64,000 nt of DNA. It comes from Roseomonas indoligenes (lineage in GTDB: Bacteria > Pseudomonadota > Alphaproteobacteria > Acetobacterales > Acetobacteraceae). The notes beneath the pieces were generated by a model, which did no database searches, was not told the origin of the DNA, and worked only from the letters and a program-made list of their open reading frames with translations. Where the stretch lies: the NCBI RefSeq assembly GCF_017813365.1, contig NZ_JAGIZA010000002.1, positions 164,294 through 228,293 of the forward strand, written 5' to 3'. The translations under genes were made by a program, and so were the position numbers. Within the stretch, counting starts at the first letter, position 1, and every line of letters starts with the position of its first letter. Shown here one piece after another: positions 17,901 to 25,875 of the stretch.

Positions 17901-18502
17901 TGGACGATTTCGGCCGGCTCTTCGCGCCGGGCGGGCTGATCGACGGCTTCTTCAACACGCAGCTCAAGCCCTATGTGGACACCTCCGGCACGGTCTGGAA
18001 GCCGCAGGCCGCCAATGGCGTGCCGGCGCCCGTCTCCCAGGCCGATGTCGCGCAGTTCCAGCGGGCGGCGGCCATCCGGGATCTCTTCTTCTCCGGCGGT
18101 GCGGCGGCGCCGAGCGTGCGCTTCGATATCACGCCCTCGCAGCTCGATGCCGAGGCGAAGCAGGTCTCGCTCGACTTCGACGGCACCTCCGTGACCTACA
18201 GCCACGGCCCGCCGCGCACGACGCAGATCACCTGGCCCGGCCCGACGCGGATGCAGAACGTGCGCCTCGTCTTCGAGCCGCCGCCGGCGGGCGGGACGGG
18301 GGTGCTGTCGGATGCCGGGCCCTGGGCGATGTTCCGCATGTTCAACCGCGGCACGCTACGCCCCGCGGGGTCGCCGGAGCGCTTCACCCTGACCTACCGG
18401 CTGGGCGAGAGGCAGGCCGTGTTCGAGATCCGCGCCGGTTCCGTGAACAACCCCTTCGCGCCGGGGCTGCTGCAGGAGTTCCGGTGCCCGCGGGTGGAGT
18501 AG
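14936..18502 (+). CDS. tssM: T6SS inner-membrane protein TssM (IcmF/ImpL)
   Basis: Large inner-membrane protein bridging the baseplate to TssJ. At 1,188 residues it is a full-length IcmF. Two N-terminal helices (~5-25 and ~36-56) are followed by a cytoplasmic NTPase-like domain with an intact Walker A, GPPGAGKTT (124-132), and DTAGRY. A third helix lies near 438-461 after a cluster of arginines. The remaining ~720 residues are periplasmic and end in the beta-domain that meets TssJ (DFDGTSVTYSHGP, WPGP, GPWAMFRM). The ATG at 14936 begins MGFLGRIPW, 4 bases after the tssL stop; the frame also runs back into tssL but without homology. Tail end overlaps tagF by 19 bases. Confidence 0.94.
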   Translation: MGFLGRIPWRWVLSFVGVALLALLIWLFGPLLSVLEDWIPRAAIILVMLVIWVVANLLVTRRRRRRDRDLATGIAAPVADARGQERAEEVAALGERLSAAMALLRKARGTRGYLYEQPWYAIIGPPGAGKTTALLNAGLKFPLAAEMGQGAVAGVGGTRMCDWWFTEEAVLIDTAGRYTTQDSNAEVDRAGWEGFLALLRRTRPRQPLNGVLVAISLSDIAAAPAEERIAHARAIRRRIKELEEKLAVRLPVYALLTKADLLAGFTEFFDDLDRERREQVWGATFAYKGARPAAGAGPAEGFAAELRLLVERLNDRLLARLQAERSPERRALIAGFPAQVASLEQPVAGFLAEAFGGSRMDPAPLLRGVYLTSGTQEGTPIDRLAGAIARSFGIDQQRAASLRPERGRSYFLHRLLTGVIFGEAMLGSEPPQVRRRRFIIRAASFASLLLVAVLAGGWMMAGRSQGQAELDATAKALAEYETGAARLPLDPVADADLPRLLTLLDSARKLSQPEGMPEDGISAFGLSQRAKLEAGAEVVYRHALNHALLPRMIWRLEAQMRGNLTRPDFLYEASRVYLMLGNQGPLDRALVREWMAVDWRNTYPGAFNAPILASLREHLDRLLEGPLPLVALDGELVAQARATFSRVPLAARVYSRIKPSAAAQALPPWRPSEALGAAGQSVFVRPSGQPLNAGVPGFFTLAGFHRVLLPALTGAVREVASESWVLGTNAEVNLIGPQLQQLEQAVVALYVADYAAAWDAMLQDLDVVPLRSLTQASQDLYILSSPQSPMKSLLESVARQLTLSEPPPPTPGVAGAVADLANRAGGAATGAANAVAGEASRVTAVLGGVQPGAAPALPPGTEIDRRYQALRDLVAGGAGAPISQLLKLLNDLQQQLAKLAAAPIGNAAPATPPGPDPTLALRAEAQRQPQPVARWLLAMAGSGNVLRGGGARQQVAAAYNGAGGPAALCPVAVNGRFPFVPGSAQETPLDDFGRLFAPGGLIDGFFNTQLKPYVDTSGTVWKPQAANGVPAPVSQADVAQFQRAAAIRDLFFSGGAAAPSVRFDITPSQLDAEAKQVSLDFDGTSVTYSHGPPRTTQITWPGPTRMQNVRLVFEPPPAGGTGVLSDAGPWAMFRMFNRGTLRPAGSPERFTLTYRLGERQAVFEIRAGSVNNPFAPGLLQEFRCPRVE

Positions 18503-19128
18503 CCTCCCCGTCCGGCCCCGGTCCCGGGATGGGGGCCGTGGTGCGGGCCGGGGTGTTCGGCAAGTTGCCGGCCCGTGGCGACTTCCTGCGCCTCGGCCTG
18601 CCCCGCGACTTCGTCGATGCCTGGGATCTCTGGTGGCAGCGCGGCCTCCTCTCCGTGCGGGAGATCGCCGGGGAGGACTGGGTGGCGGCCTGGTTGGAGG
18701 CGCCGGTCTGGCGCTTCGTCCTGCCGCCCGGGCTGCTGGGGCGGGACGGCGTGGCCGGCGTCTGGTTGCCGAGCGTGGACCGCGCCGGGCGCTACTTCCC
18801 GCTGACGGTCGCCGCCGTGGCCCCTTTCGACTGGGCGGAGCGGCCGGGTGACCTGCACGGCTTCCTCGCCGGAGCGGAGCAGGCGGGGCTGGACGCGCTG
18901 GAGAAGGACCTGGACCCGGATGCGGTGCTCGGTCTCGCCATGGCCGCGCTGGAGGGTTCCGGCGGGCCCGCCGCCCAACAGCAGGTCGTGGCGGAGCGCG
19001 GCCTTGCCGCCTGGTGGACCGAGGGCGCGCCGCGCGTCGCGCCGCGCGCGGAGCGCGGCCGACGTCTGCCGGAGGGACGCGCCTTCGCGGGCCTGATCGA
19101 TGACGGCTGGGGGGTGGATCGGGGATGA
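18484..19128 (+). CDS. tagF: T6SS regulator TagF (ImpM)
   Basis: Post-translational T6SS regulator that, in Pseudomonas and Agrobacterium, represses assembly until relieved by the threonine-phosphorylation pathway. GVFGKLPARGDFLRLGLP and the later DRAGRYFPLTV block are the family hallmarks. I placed the start at GTG 18484 because AGGAG lies just upstream; an ATG at 18529 also keeps the whole domain. It overlaps tssM by 19 bases and pppA by ATGA. In Agrobacterium TagF and PppA are one fused protein; here they are separate but translationally coupled, in the same order. Confidence 0.85.
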   Translation: MPAGGVASPSGPGPGMGAVVRAGVFGKLPARGDFLRLGLPRDFVDAWDLWWQRGLLSVREIAGEDWVAAWLEAPVWRFVLPPGLLGRDGVAGVWLPSVDRAGRYFPLTVAAVAPFDWAERPGDLHGFLAGAEQAGLDALEKDLDPDAVLGLAMAALEGSGGPAAQQQVVAERGLAAWWTEGAPRVAPRAERGRRLPEGRAFAGLIDDGWGVDRG

Positions 19129-19889
19129 CCGAGATGGTGGACGAGACCTGGCGCCCGACCCGCCCCGCCTTCCAATCCCGCGCCGTAACCCATGCGGGTG
19201 CGGTGCGGACGCATAACGAGGACGCCTTCGTGGACCGACCCGACCTCGGCCTCTGGGCCGTGGCGGACGGCGCGGGCGGGCATGAATCGGGCGAGGTGGC
19301 TTCCGCCGCCGTGGCCGAGGCGCTGGGCGGCATCCCGCCCGGCCTGGCCCCCGTCCAGGTCCTGCAGGAGGTACGCACGCGGCTGGCGGCCACGCACAAT
19401 TCCCTGATGGAGCAGAGCGCCCGGCGCGGCCCGAAGGTGCTGATGGCGACGACGGTGGTCGTGCTGCTGGCGCAGCAGGGGCACTTCGCCTGCCTCTGGG
19501 CCGGGGATTCCCGCGTCTACCTTCTGCGCGACGGCGTGCTCACGCAGGTCAGCCGGGACCACAGCGTGGTGGAGGACCTGCTGGAGGCCGGCGCTATCAC
19601 CGCCGAGCAAGCCGTGCGCCATCCCCAGGCCAACATCATCACTCGCGCCGTGGGGGCGGCGCCGGAGATGCTGGACCTCGACAAGCGCTCCGGCTCCCTG
19701 AAGGCGGGCGATCGCTTCCTGCTGTGCAGCGACGGCCTCTGCAAGGCGCTGGACGATGCCCGCATCGCGGAGCTTCTCGCCGGCAATCCGGAGGACGGGG
19801 CGGACAGGCTCATCGCGGCGGCGCTGCTGGCGAGGGCTACGGACAACGTCACCGCCGTGACCGTCCGGGTCCTGCCGGCCGCGGGCTGA
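19125..19889 (+). CDS. pppA: T6SS PP2C-type Ser/Thr phosphatase PppA
   Basis: Metal-dependent protein phosphatase predicted to reverse Thr phosphorylation of T6SS proteins such as TagH. At 254 residues it is a minimal PP2C. The motifs are in order: RTHNEDAF (metal Asp), AVADGAGGH (48-53 is DGAGGH where most PP2Cs have DGMGGH), AGDSRVYLLR, VSRDHS, then LLCSDGLCK and ATDNVTAV with the last metal aspartates. All metal-binding aspartates appear present. It ends the plus-strand operon, coupled to tagF, and faces the methyltransferase gene across a hairpin. No partner kinase gene is in the window. Confidence 0.9.
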   Translation: MTEMVDETWRPTRPAFQSRAVTHAGAVRTHNEDAFVDRPDLGLWAVADGAGGHESGEVASAAVAEALGGIPPGLAPVQVLQEVRTRLAATHNSLMEQSARRGPKVLMATTVVVLLAQQGHFACLWAGDSRVYLLRDGVLTQVSRDHSVVEDLLEAGAITAEQAVRHPQANIITRAVGAAPEMLDLDKRSGSLKAGDRFLLCSDGLCKALDDARIAELLAGNPEDGADRLIAAALLARATDNVTAVTVRVLPAAG

Positions 19890-19897
19890 CGCCGCCC

Positions 19898-19912
19898 CGG
19901 GGGCTGCCCCCG
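19898..19912. terminator. Hairpin between convergent pppA and methyltransferase genes
   Basis: CGGGGG-CTG-CCCCCG lies in the 28-base gap between two convergent stops. The stem is short but all G-C. It could serve both strands, though no T-run follows. Confidence 0.45.
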
Positions 19913-19917
19913 CGGGA

Positions 19918-21429
19918 TTAGGCCGGCACAACGCCCAGGGTTCGGAGAAGGGGCACCCGCTGCTCCAGGACCCGCGCGATGAGGGCGGGCACCTCCTGGC
20001 GGCCGGTCTCGTCCAGCCCTTGGGAGAGTGCCTCCGCCCAGGTTCCCGCGGCGTCCTCGCGGTCCCCGGCCAGCAGGCGCGCCGTGATGAACTGGAGGAG
20101 CTTCGGCGCGAGCAGCCCGGCGCCGGTCAGGGAGCAGGCGAGGCCGCCGGCACCGCGCGGACCCAGCAGGCTCCGCACGCGGCCGCCGAGGAGGCGGTTC
20201 AGCCGATCGGCGGAGGGGGCCTGGGCCGCGACGCCGGCGGTGACCTGGGCCTGTCCCGTGCCGACAAGCACGGCCACCAGTTCCGCCGCGTTGCTGACGC
20301 CGGGGTGCCGGGCCATCAGCGCGCCGACCGTGGTGGGGCCTTCCAGCGCCGCGGCCATAAGGGTCTTCAGCCCACCGCCGATCTCCGCCGTGCCGGCCGG
20401 CACGGCGAGGTTGGTGTCGAGCTCGGCGGGCGAGACGACGGGAACGAGGGTCATGGCCGCGAGGCGCTCGTCCCGCTCGCCGCTGCGCAGGCGGTGCGCG
20501 CCGCGAACATAGACGTCGTGCCGGAACTGCCGGTGCAGGCAGGTGTCCATGACCAGCTCGCGCATCGCAGTGTCGTCGAAGCGCTCATAGAGGGCCCTCT
20601 GCTCCTCCGTCAGCATGAGGGTGGGGAAGCTCTCCAGCGGCGCGGCCGTCGCCACCCAGTCGAGCTTGGCGCCGGACATGGCGGCAGCGACATCGGCGTG
20701 GAAAGCTGGCGCCCAGTGGGCGTTCATGTACTCGTGGGTCAGGTATTCCGGGGCTAGGTCCTTCGTGGCGGTCAGGAGCTGCTGCACGAGCGGGCTGGTC
20801 TGGAGATAGTGCGCCCCCGTCGCGTTCAGCTCCCGCACGAGGTCCAGCCCGGCCACGACCGCAGCCTCGCTGCGCCGCGCGGCGCGCCGCCCGCCCTCCA
20901 GCACAAGGCGCTGCATGCCGATCGCGCTCTGCCAGGCCGGAAGGGCGTTGTAGCTGACATGGACCACGCCGCCCGGCCGCACCTTCTCGGCCAGAAGGCG
21001 CACGATGCCCGCGCGCACCTCCGGGCTCACCCAGGTCCAGACGCCGTGCATGCTGGTGAAGTCTGCCTCGGGGATGGCTCGCGCTGCCTCGCTGCCCGCC
21101 AGGGTCGTGAGATCGGCCTCCAGGAAGGTGACGTTCCCGATCCCGGCCGCGGCGGCGGTCGCGCGGGCGCTGGCGATGTGGGCGGGGTTGTAGTCCACCG
21201 CCGTGACGGTCCAGGCGGGGTTCGCGGCGGCGAGGACGAGGGCGCCGATGCCCTGGCCGCAGCCGAGTTCGAGGTAGCGCACCGGCTCGCCCGGGCCGGG
21301 AAGATCGGCCGCGATGCCGCGCAGCGTGCAGGCGAGCACGAGTTGGGACGGGGATTGCTGGGTATAGTAGCCCTCGATGTATTCGAGGTCGGTCACATAG
21401 CCGCCGCCCCAGTCGCTTCCCGCCGTCAC
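19918..21429 (-). CDS. SAM-dependent methyltransferase with methyltransferase regulatory domain, in T6SS operon
   Basis: Class I methyltransferase of unknown substrate. Residues ~30-200 are the Rossmann fold, with motif I YLELGCGQG (~52-60), an acidic motif II (VTAVDYNP), FLEADLTTL and VHVSYNALPAW. The middle part (~225-330) resembles the MethyTransf_Reg domain found after some such enzymes (LTATKDLAPEYLTHEYMN). The rest is Ala/Leu-rich helical. GTG at 21429 is chosen because GGAGGGG precedes it by 8 bases. It lies 22 bases after tssG in the same direction, as last gene of the sheath/baseplate operon. It is not a core T6SS gene. It could methylate a T6SS protein, or simply be a passenger; substrate unknown. 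Confidence 0.78.
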   Translation of the reverse strand: MTAGSDWGGGYVTDLEYIEGYYTQQSPSQLVLACTLRGIAADLPGPGEPVRYLELGCGQGIGALVLAAANPAWTVTAVDYNPAHIASARATAAAAGIGNVTFLEADLTTLAGSEAARAIPEADFTSMHGVWTWVSPEVRAGIVRLLAEKVRPGGVVHVSYNALPAWQSAIGMQRLVLEGGRRAARRSEAAVVAGLDLVRELNATGAHYLQTSPLVQQLLTATKDLAPEYLTHEYMNAHWAPAFHADVAAAMSGAKLDWVATAAPLESFPTLMLTEEQRALYERFDDTAMRELVMDTCLHRQFRHDVYVRGAHRLRSGERDERLAAMTLVPVVSPAELDTNLAVPAGTAEIGGGLKTLMAAALEGPTTVGALMARHPGVSNAAELVAVLVGTGQAQVTAGVAAQAPSADRLNRLLGGRVRSLLGPRGAGGLACSLTGAGLLAPKLLQFITARLLAGDREDAAGTWAEALSQGLDETGRQEVPALIARVLEQRVPLLRTLGVVPA

Positions 21430-21451
21430 GCCCTGGTCCCCTCCATGTCCA

Positions 21452-22585
21452 TCAGGCCCTGGCCACTGGCTGGGCTTCCACGATCTCCGCCTCGAAGACG
21501 GCATCGGCCGCGTGGTTCCGCCGCCGCTCGCCCTTGCCCATGGGTAGCCAGGTGTTCCACCCCAACCGGGGCGTCATGCCCGCTTCCCCGCCAGGTGCGA
21601 GGGGCGGCACGGAATCCCGGTCCAGGATAAGGTTCACGGCAAAGCCGACCTCGAAGCCCACAAAGGCGCGCACGAGCGCGACCAGTCGGCGCAGGTCGGG
21701 CCCGTCCGGCAGCAGCCGCTCGAAGCTCGCACGGTCCAGCGGGCCGATCTGCAGCAGGATGCGCGCCTGCTGGTCCCAGGCGCGGATGCCGATCGCGGCG
21801 TCTTCGCCCAGACGGTGGAAGGCGCCGGGCGCGAGGCCGACAGGGAGCCGGCTGCGCTGGTCCGGCGGCACGGCAAGCCAGGCGCCCGCGAACTGCCGGA
21901 CGAGGACCGGGCGCTCCAGCCAGTCCGAGATCATCGCCTCCAGCCGCTCGGCGGAGCGGGGGCGGGCGGAGAAGAAGCCGGCATAGTGCTGCAGGGGCGC
22001 GTTGCCCGTCGGCAGCCTCTCCGCGAAGCCGGGTATGCCGTAGCCCGTGAGCGCGAGCAGGGCTCCGCCCACCGGGCCCCCATCCTCCGTCCCTTTCTGC
22101 GCCCTGGGGCCGGGTTCCGCTTCCGTCTCGAGTCCCGGCTGCGTCTCCGCCCGGGGCTTCGGCGTCAGCAGGTTCGTATCCGCCGCGCGCTGCGGCCGGT
22201 ACTTGGCCCCGGCCGCGGCAAAGCGCGCGACCATCCTGTGGGCCAGCACGTCCAGGAAGTCGCCGAGGGAGTGGGAGCGGTTGCGGTGCGCGGCGGTCAC
22301 GGCATCGGAGTAGTGGCGCGGCAGGACGCCGCTCGGCCCCGTCAGCCCGATCAGCCCGACCGCGACGCGCGGCGGGGATGGTTGGCGCGGATCCTCGACG
22401 AGGGTCACCTCGCTGCCGGGATAGGCGGCACCGCTGAGGCTCACGAAGCGCGCGGCCTCGGCCGGGTCGGGCTGCCGGCGGGCGAAGCCGAGCACGCGCA
22501 CCGCGGCATCGAAGGTGAAGCGGCGGGGATCGGCGAGCAGCCGGCCCAGCGCGCTTCGCCCGCGGGACCGGGAAGAAGGCTTCAC
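21452..22585 (-). CDS. tssG: T6SS baseplate protein TssG (ImpH/VasB)
   Basis: Baseplate wedge subunit that pairs with TssF. 377 residues. FTFDAAVRVLGF at the start, the GLTGPSGVLPRHYSD motif (~80-94) and the later HYAGFFSARPRSAERLEAMI are characteristic. A charged, Pro/Glu-rich insert lies at ~130-175 (RAETQPGLETEAEP region) and is probably disordered. GTG at 22585 overlaps the tssF stop (GTGA), so the two are translationally coupled. The gene is followed by the methyltransferase gene. Confidence 0.93.
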   Translation of the reverse strand: MKPSSRSRGRSALGRLLADPRRFTFDAAVRVLGFARRQPDPAEAARFVSLSGAAYPGSEVTLVEDPRQPSPPRVAVGLIGLTGPSGVLPRHYSDAVTAAHRNRSHSLGDFLDVLAHRMVARFAAAGAKYRPQRAADTNLLTPKPRAETQPGLETEAEPGPRAQKGTEDGGPVGGALLALTGYGIPGFAERLPTGNAPLQHYAGFFSARPRSAERLEAMISDWLERPVLVRQFAGAWLAVPPDQRSRLPVGLAPGAFHRLGEDAAIGIRAWDQQARILLQIGPLDRASFERLLPDGPDLRRLVALVRAFVGFEVGFAVNLILDRDSVPPLAPGGEAGMTPRLGWNTWLPMGKGERRRNHAADAVFEAEIVEAQPVARA

Positions 22586-24414
22586 AGCAGCACCTGCCGG
22601 CCCGCGCGGGCCGGCCAGGCGGCGGCGGTGCCAGGGCGGCCGCGCAGGACGGCACGGGTGCGGACGAAGGAGTTCACCGTGGCGTGCAGGGCGAGGAAGC
22701 GCTCCAGCACGGAGGCGAGGAGATAGAGCCCGCCCGTGGTCCAGAGCTGGTCGTCCCAGGTCAGGGTCACGTCCAGCCCGCGGCAGAAGCCACCCGCCCG
22801 CGCGCCGGGCACTCGGGCGGTGCCGGGGGCGGAGGTCACGTCCAGCAGGGCGCGGATGGAGGCGCGGGTCTCCGCGGTGTCGCGCCCGTCATAGAGGCGC
22901 AGCACCTCGGCCAGCGCCTTCGCCGCATCCACGCCGCCGACGACGCTGAGGTGGCCGAGCGAGAGGTGGGAGATCAGCCGCCAGGCCCCGCGCTCCTGCA
23001 GCGGCATGCGCATGGTGCTGGTGGGGGCCGTGAGGCAGGTGAGCCCGGTCACGACCGCCAGCCCCTCCACCAGCCGCAGCGCGGGGCGGCCGCCGCCGAA
23101 GGGCAGGGCTGCCGGCAGGTCCCGGTTGCAGCAGAGGGCATCGACGGAGAGCACCACATCGCCTTCCCGGTCCGCGTCGAAGGCTGGGTCGTGGGGCAGG
23201 AGGAAGACCTCGCTGCCGCGGACCCGCCCCGGCGCGGGTCGGCGCGCGGTGCCGTAGGTGCCGCCCGGCTCCGCATCGGACTCCTCGCCGCCCGGCGATC
23301 CCTCTCGCGTCAGCCGGTAGAAGGATTCCCAGCGCCGGAAGCCGCCGCCTGGAAGACCCTCCCGCACCCGCTCCACCGACCACACCTCCAGCGCGGAGGG
23401 GCGGCGGGCGTCGGGAACGATGCGGTACTCGATGCTCGTGCTGTCCAGCGCGATCGGCTCGCAGCGCTGGGGGAAGAGGTTCACCATCGGCGTGCAGCCG
23501 AGCGCGAGGCTACCCGCATCCACCGCACGCTCCAGCTCCGGCGGCAGGCGGTCCAGGTAGACGAAGATGTCCATCCGGTTCCCGGCCGAGAGCAGAGTCT
23601 TGGCGTCCAGGCGCAGGATGTCCACGAAGAGGAACTTCTCTCGCGCGGCGAAATACTCGCTCAGCAGCCGGAAGCCGGAGAAGGAGCGCGCAGGCCAGGG
23701 CAGCAGCGCCTCGTCCGGCGCGAAGCCGACCGCCTGCAGGACGGAGGGCGGCAGGATGACGGGGTTCGGGTCCGCCGGCCCATCCGCGACGGCAACCGAG
23801 ATGCCGTGCGCGAGGATCAGCTCCATCAGCCCCGCGCCGTTCTCCCCCCGCAGGAAGAAGCGCAGCGCATCCACGCCGAGCTGCGAGAAGGTCATGGCGG
23901 GATTGGCGCAGCGCAGGCTGATCCGCAGCACGCCGGAGGCATGCGCGGCGGCGGGGTTCGGCGGAGCGGGCAGCGGCATGCCGGAAAGGCGCACCGCATC
24001 GATCTCCACCGGCCATAGCGTGACGCCATAGGCCGTGCGGAAGGCGCAGGTCTCGCCGCGCACGGGCTCTGTCTCGATCGCGAGGCCCGCGGGCAGCCTT
24101 GCCGGGCCGGTCATCTCCGGATCGGCGGAGAAGCGGATGATGGCGGCGGACGGCATGGGCGCGAGGTAGTGGGGGTAGAGGACGGAAAGCAGCGCGTCCG
24201 TTAGCTCCGGGAATTCGTCGTCCAGCCGGTGCTGGACGCGGGCGCCGAGGAAGGCCACGCCCTCCAGCAGCCGGGCCACATGGGGGTCGTCCACCGCGTC
24301 GCGGCTGAGGCGCAGGCGGCCGGCGATCTTGGGATAGGTTTCCGCGAACTCGGCCGCCAGCCGGCGCAGCGCGTCCAGCTCCCGGTTGTAGTAGGGTAGA
24401 AGTGCGTCCGACAC
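22582..24414 (-). CDS. tssF: T6SS baseplate protein TssF (ImpG/VasA)
   Basis: Largest wedge component of the T6SS baseplate, two copies per TssG. 610 residues, the usual size. The N-terminus DALLPYYNRELDALRRLAAEFA and the HVARLLEGVAFLGARVQHRLDDE segment are near-invariant in the family; FPQRCEPIALD and RRWESFYRLTR occur later as expected. GTG at 24414 lies 5 bases after the TssE stop. It ends in overlap with tssG. Confidence 0.95.
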   Translation of the reverse strand: MSDALLPYYNRELDALRRLAAEFAETYPKIAGRLRLSRDAVDDPHVARLLEGVAFLGARVQHRLDDEFPELTDALLSVLYPHYLAPMPSAAIIRFSADPEMTGPARLPAGLAIETEPVRGETCAFRTAYGVTLWPVEIDAVRLSGMPLPAPPNPAAAHASGVLRISLRCANPAMTFSQLGVDALRFFLRGENGAGLMELILAHGISVAVADGPADPNPVILPPSVLQAVGFAPDEALLPWPARSFSGFRLLSEYFAAREKFLFVDILRLDAKTLLSAGNRMDIFVYLDRLPPELERAVDAGSLALGCTPMVNLFPQRCEPIALDSTSIEYRIVPDARRPSALEVWSVERVREGLPGGGFRRWESFYRLTREGSPGGEESDAEPGGTYGTARRPAPGRVRGSEVFLLPHDPAFDADREGDVVLSVDALCCNRDLPAALPFGGGRPALRLVEGLAVVTGLTCLTAPTSTMRMPLQERGAWRLISHLSLGHLSVVGGVDAAKALAEVLRLYDGRDTAETRASIRALLDVTSAPGTARVPGARAGGFCRGLDVTLTWDDQLWTTGGLYLLASVLERFLALHATVNSFVRTRAVLRGRPGTAAAWPARAGRQVLL

Positions 24415-24419
24415 CGCGA

Positions 24420-24947
24420 TCAGCCCTCGGGCGCGAAGACGGTGAAATCCGTCGTGTTGGCGTCGAGCAGGGTGCGGAAGGAGATCGGCTCCGGCGCCGG
24501 ATCCGCGTGCAGCAGGGCATCGACGCGCAGCCGCAGCGTGGCCGAGAGCTCCTCCGCCGCCCCTTCCAGCGTCACGGTGACGCTGGCGAAGCGCGGCTCG
24601 AAGCGGCGGATGCAGGTTTCCACTTCCCGCCGCAGCGCCTCGCGCCGGCGGGGATCGTTGAAGGCGCCGCCCGCGAAATCCGGCAGACCCCAGCCGATGG
24701 GGGACTGGTCCAGCTGGGTCAGGGCAGGATCCCAGCTGCGCCAGCGTCGGCGCGTGTTCAGCAGCGCTTCCAGGTCCGCCCGCACGCTGGCGCGCAGGGC
24801 CGCGAGCGCGGCCGAGGCGCTCATCGGCGGGTCCGCGGGCTTGTCGGGCTCAGCGTCCGTCAACCGGTCCAGAAGCGGGAGCTGCGCGCGGCCCCGCTCC
24901 CCGCGCCAGGTGCCGTCCAGCGTGTCGGTGTTGCGCGCGCCGCTCAT
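24420..24947 (-). CDS. tssE: T6SS baseplate protein TssE (gp25-like, ImpF)
   Basis: Homologue of the phage T4 gp25 baseplate protein that seeds sheath polymerisation. 175 residues. After a ~45-residue charged leader the gp25 fold begins with the LRASVRADLEALLNTRRR helix, followed by YGLPD-like IGWGLPDF and the conserved C-terminal ETCIRRFEPRF block (the EPR motif). The ATG at 24947 overlaps the tagJ stop (ATGA). The frame is also open backwards through the tagJ gene, but that part has no family resemblance. Confidence 0.93.
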   Translation of the reverse strand: MSGARNTDTLDGTWRGERGRAQLPLLDRLTDAEPDKPADPPMSASAALAALRASVRADLEALLNTRRRWRSWDPALTQLDQSPIGWGLPDFAGGAFNDPRRREALRREVETCIRRFEPRFASVTVTLEGAAEELSATLRLRVDALLHADPAPEPISFRTLLDANTTDFTVFAPEG

Positions 24948-25783
24948 TCCCGCCCGTCGAAGACGAGGGTTTCCAGCTCCATCAGCGTCGCGGTCTCCTC
25001 CCCCACCAGCAGGGTCACGGCACCCATGCCGCGCACCGGGGCGCCCTCGCCGGCCTGGTGCCAGTCGGTCGCGCGGCCCAGGCGCAACTCGTCCGTCAGC
25101 TGCGGGTCGGCGGCGTCGAAGGGATAGATCGCCGGCAGGTACACGTCGCCGTCCGGGCCGTCGGCGACCTGCATGCTGGCCCGGCGCCAGTAGAGGTCCC
25201 GCGGGCGCTTCGGCGGGTGGAACTCGATGGAGAGGACGCGCTCCGTCGGAATCCAGAAATACTTGCCGGTGGTGGTGATGACCTCGAAGTTCGCGGCGAG
25301 GATGTCGTCCGCGTCCCGCAGGTCGTCGAAGCGCTGGCCCGCGGCGGCGCCGGCGGGATGGGCGCGCGCCGCCTCCGCCTCCGCGGCCAGACGCCCCGCC
25401 TCGGCGGCGTCGCCCGCGCGCAGGGCGGTGAGCGCGGCGAGGGCGGATCGCTGGGCCGGGGTGGGATCGGCCAGGAATTCCGGCACCCGGCCGTCGCGGA
25501 ACACCTGCCGCCGGGCCTGCTCGCCGCGGATCAGCTGGCGGAACTCGGCGATGACGACGCCGAGCATGGGATCGAGGTCGCCGGTGGCGTCCATCATCAC
25601 GTCCGCCCGCTCCAGGTTGCCGGCGAAGAGCAGCAGCTCCGCCAGCAGGACCCGCGCGCCGACATTCGTGGTGGCCTTGCGCACCGCGCCATTCGCGGCG
25701 GCAATGGCGTCCGAGAGGCAGCCGGCGCGGAACAGGCTTCCCGCATCCTGCCCGCCCGTGTCGGTACCCGTGCTCGACGACAT
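24944..25783 (-). CDS. tagJ: T6SS accessory protein TagJ (ImpE)
   Basis: Accessory protein that in the Pseudomonas H1-T6SS binds the N-terminus of TssB and can influence ClpV-driven sheath disassembly. 279 residues. The N-terminal half is TPR-like helical repeats (LFRAGCLSDAIAAANGAV, LAELLLFAGNLERA). The C-terminal half has the ImpE signature (GKYFWIPTERVLSIEFHPPK, RPRDLYWRRA, YLPAIYP). It sits between tssC2 and tssE exactly as impE does in the rhizobial imp locus. The start at 25783 is the only good ATG. Confidence 0.9.
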   Translation of the reverse strand: MSSSTGTDTGGQDAGSLFRAGCLSDAIAAANGAVRKATTNVGARVLLAELLLFAGNLERADVMMDATGDLDPMLGVVIAEFRQLIRGEQARRQVFRDGRVPEFLADPTPAQRSALAALTALRAGDAAEAGRLAAEAEAARAHPAGAAAGQRFDDLRDADDILAANFEVITTTGKYFWIPTERVLSIEFHPPKRPRDLYWRRASMQVADGPDGDVYLPAIYPFDAADPQLTDELRLGRATDWHQAGEGAPVRGMGAVTLLVGEETATLMELETLVFDGRE

Positions 25784-25875
25784 GGCTCATCCTCTCCTGC
25801 GGTGTTCCCGCGGCGCGGGCCGCGGCCACTGTCTCATCCTTCGGTCCATTGCGCCACCGCAGCCATCGCCCGCAA

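Noticed and set aside
24948..25829. Long minus-strand frame joining TssE to sequence across tagJ
   Set aside because: Only the last 175 codons resemble TssE. The rest is the antisense-free shadow of tagJ in another frame, so no fusion is called.
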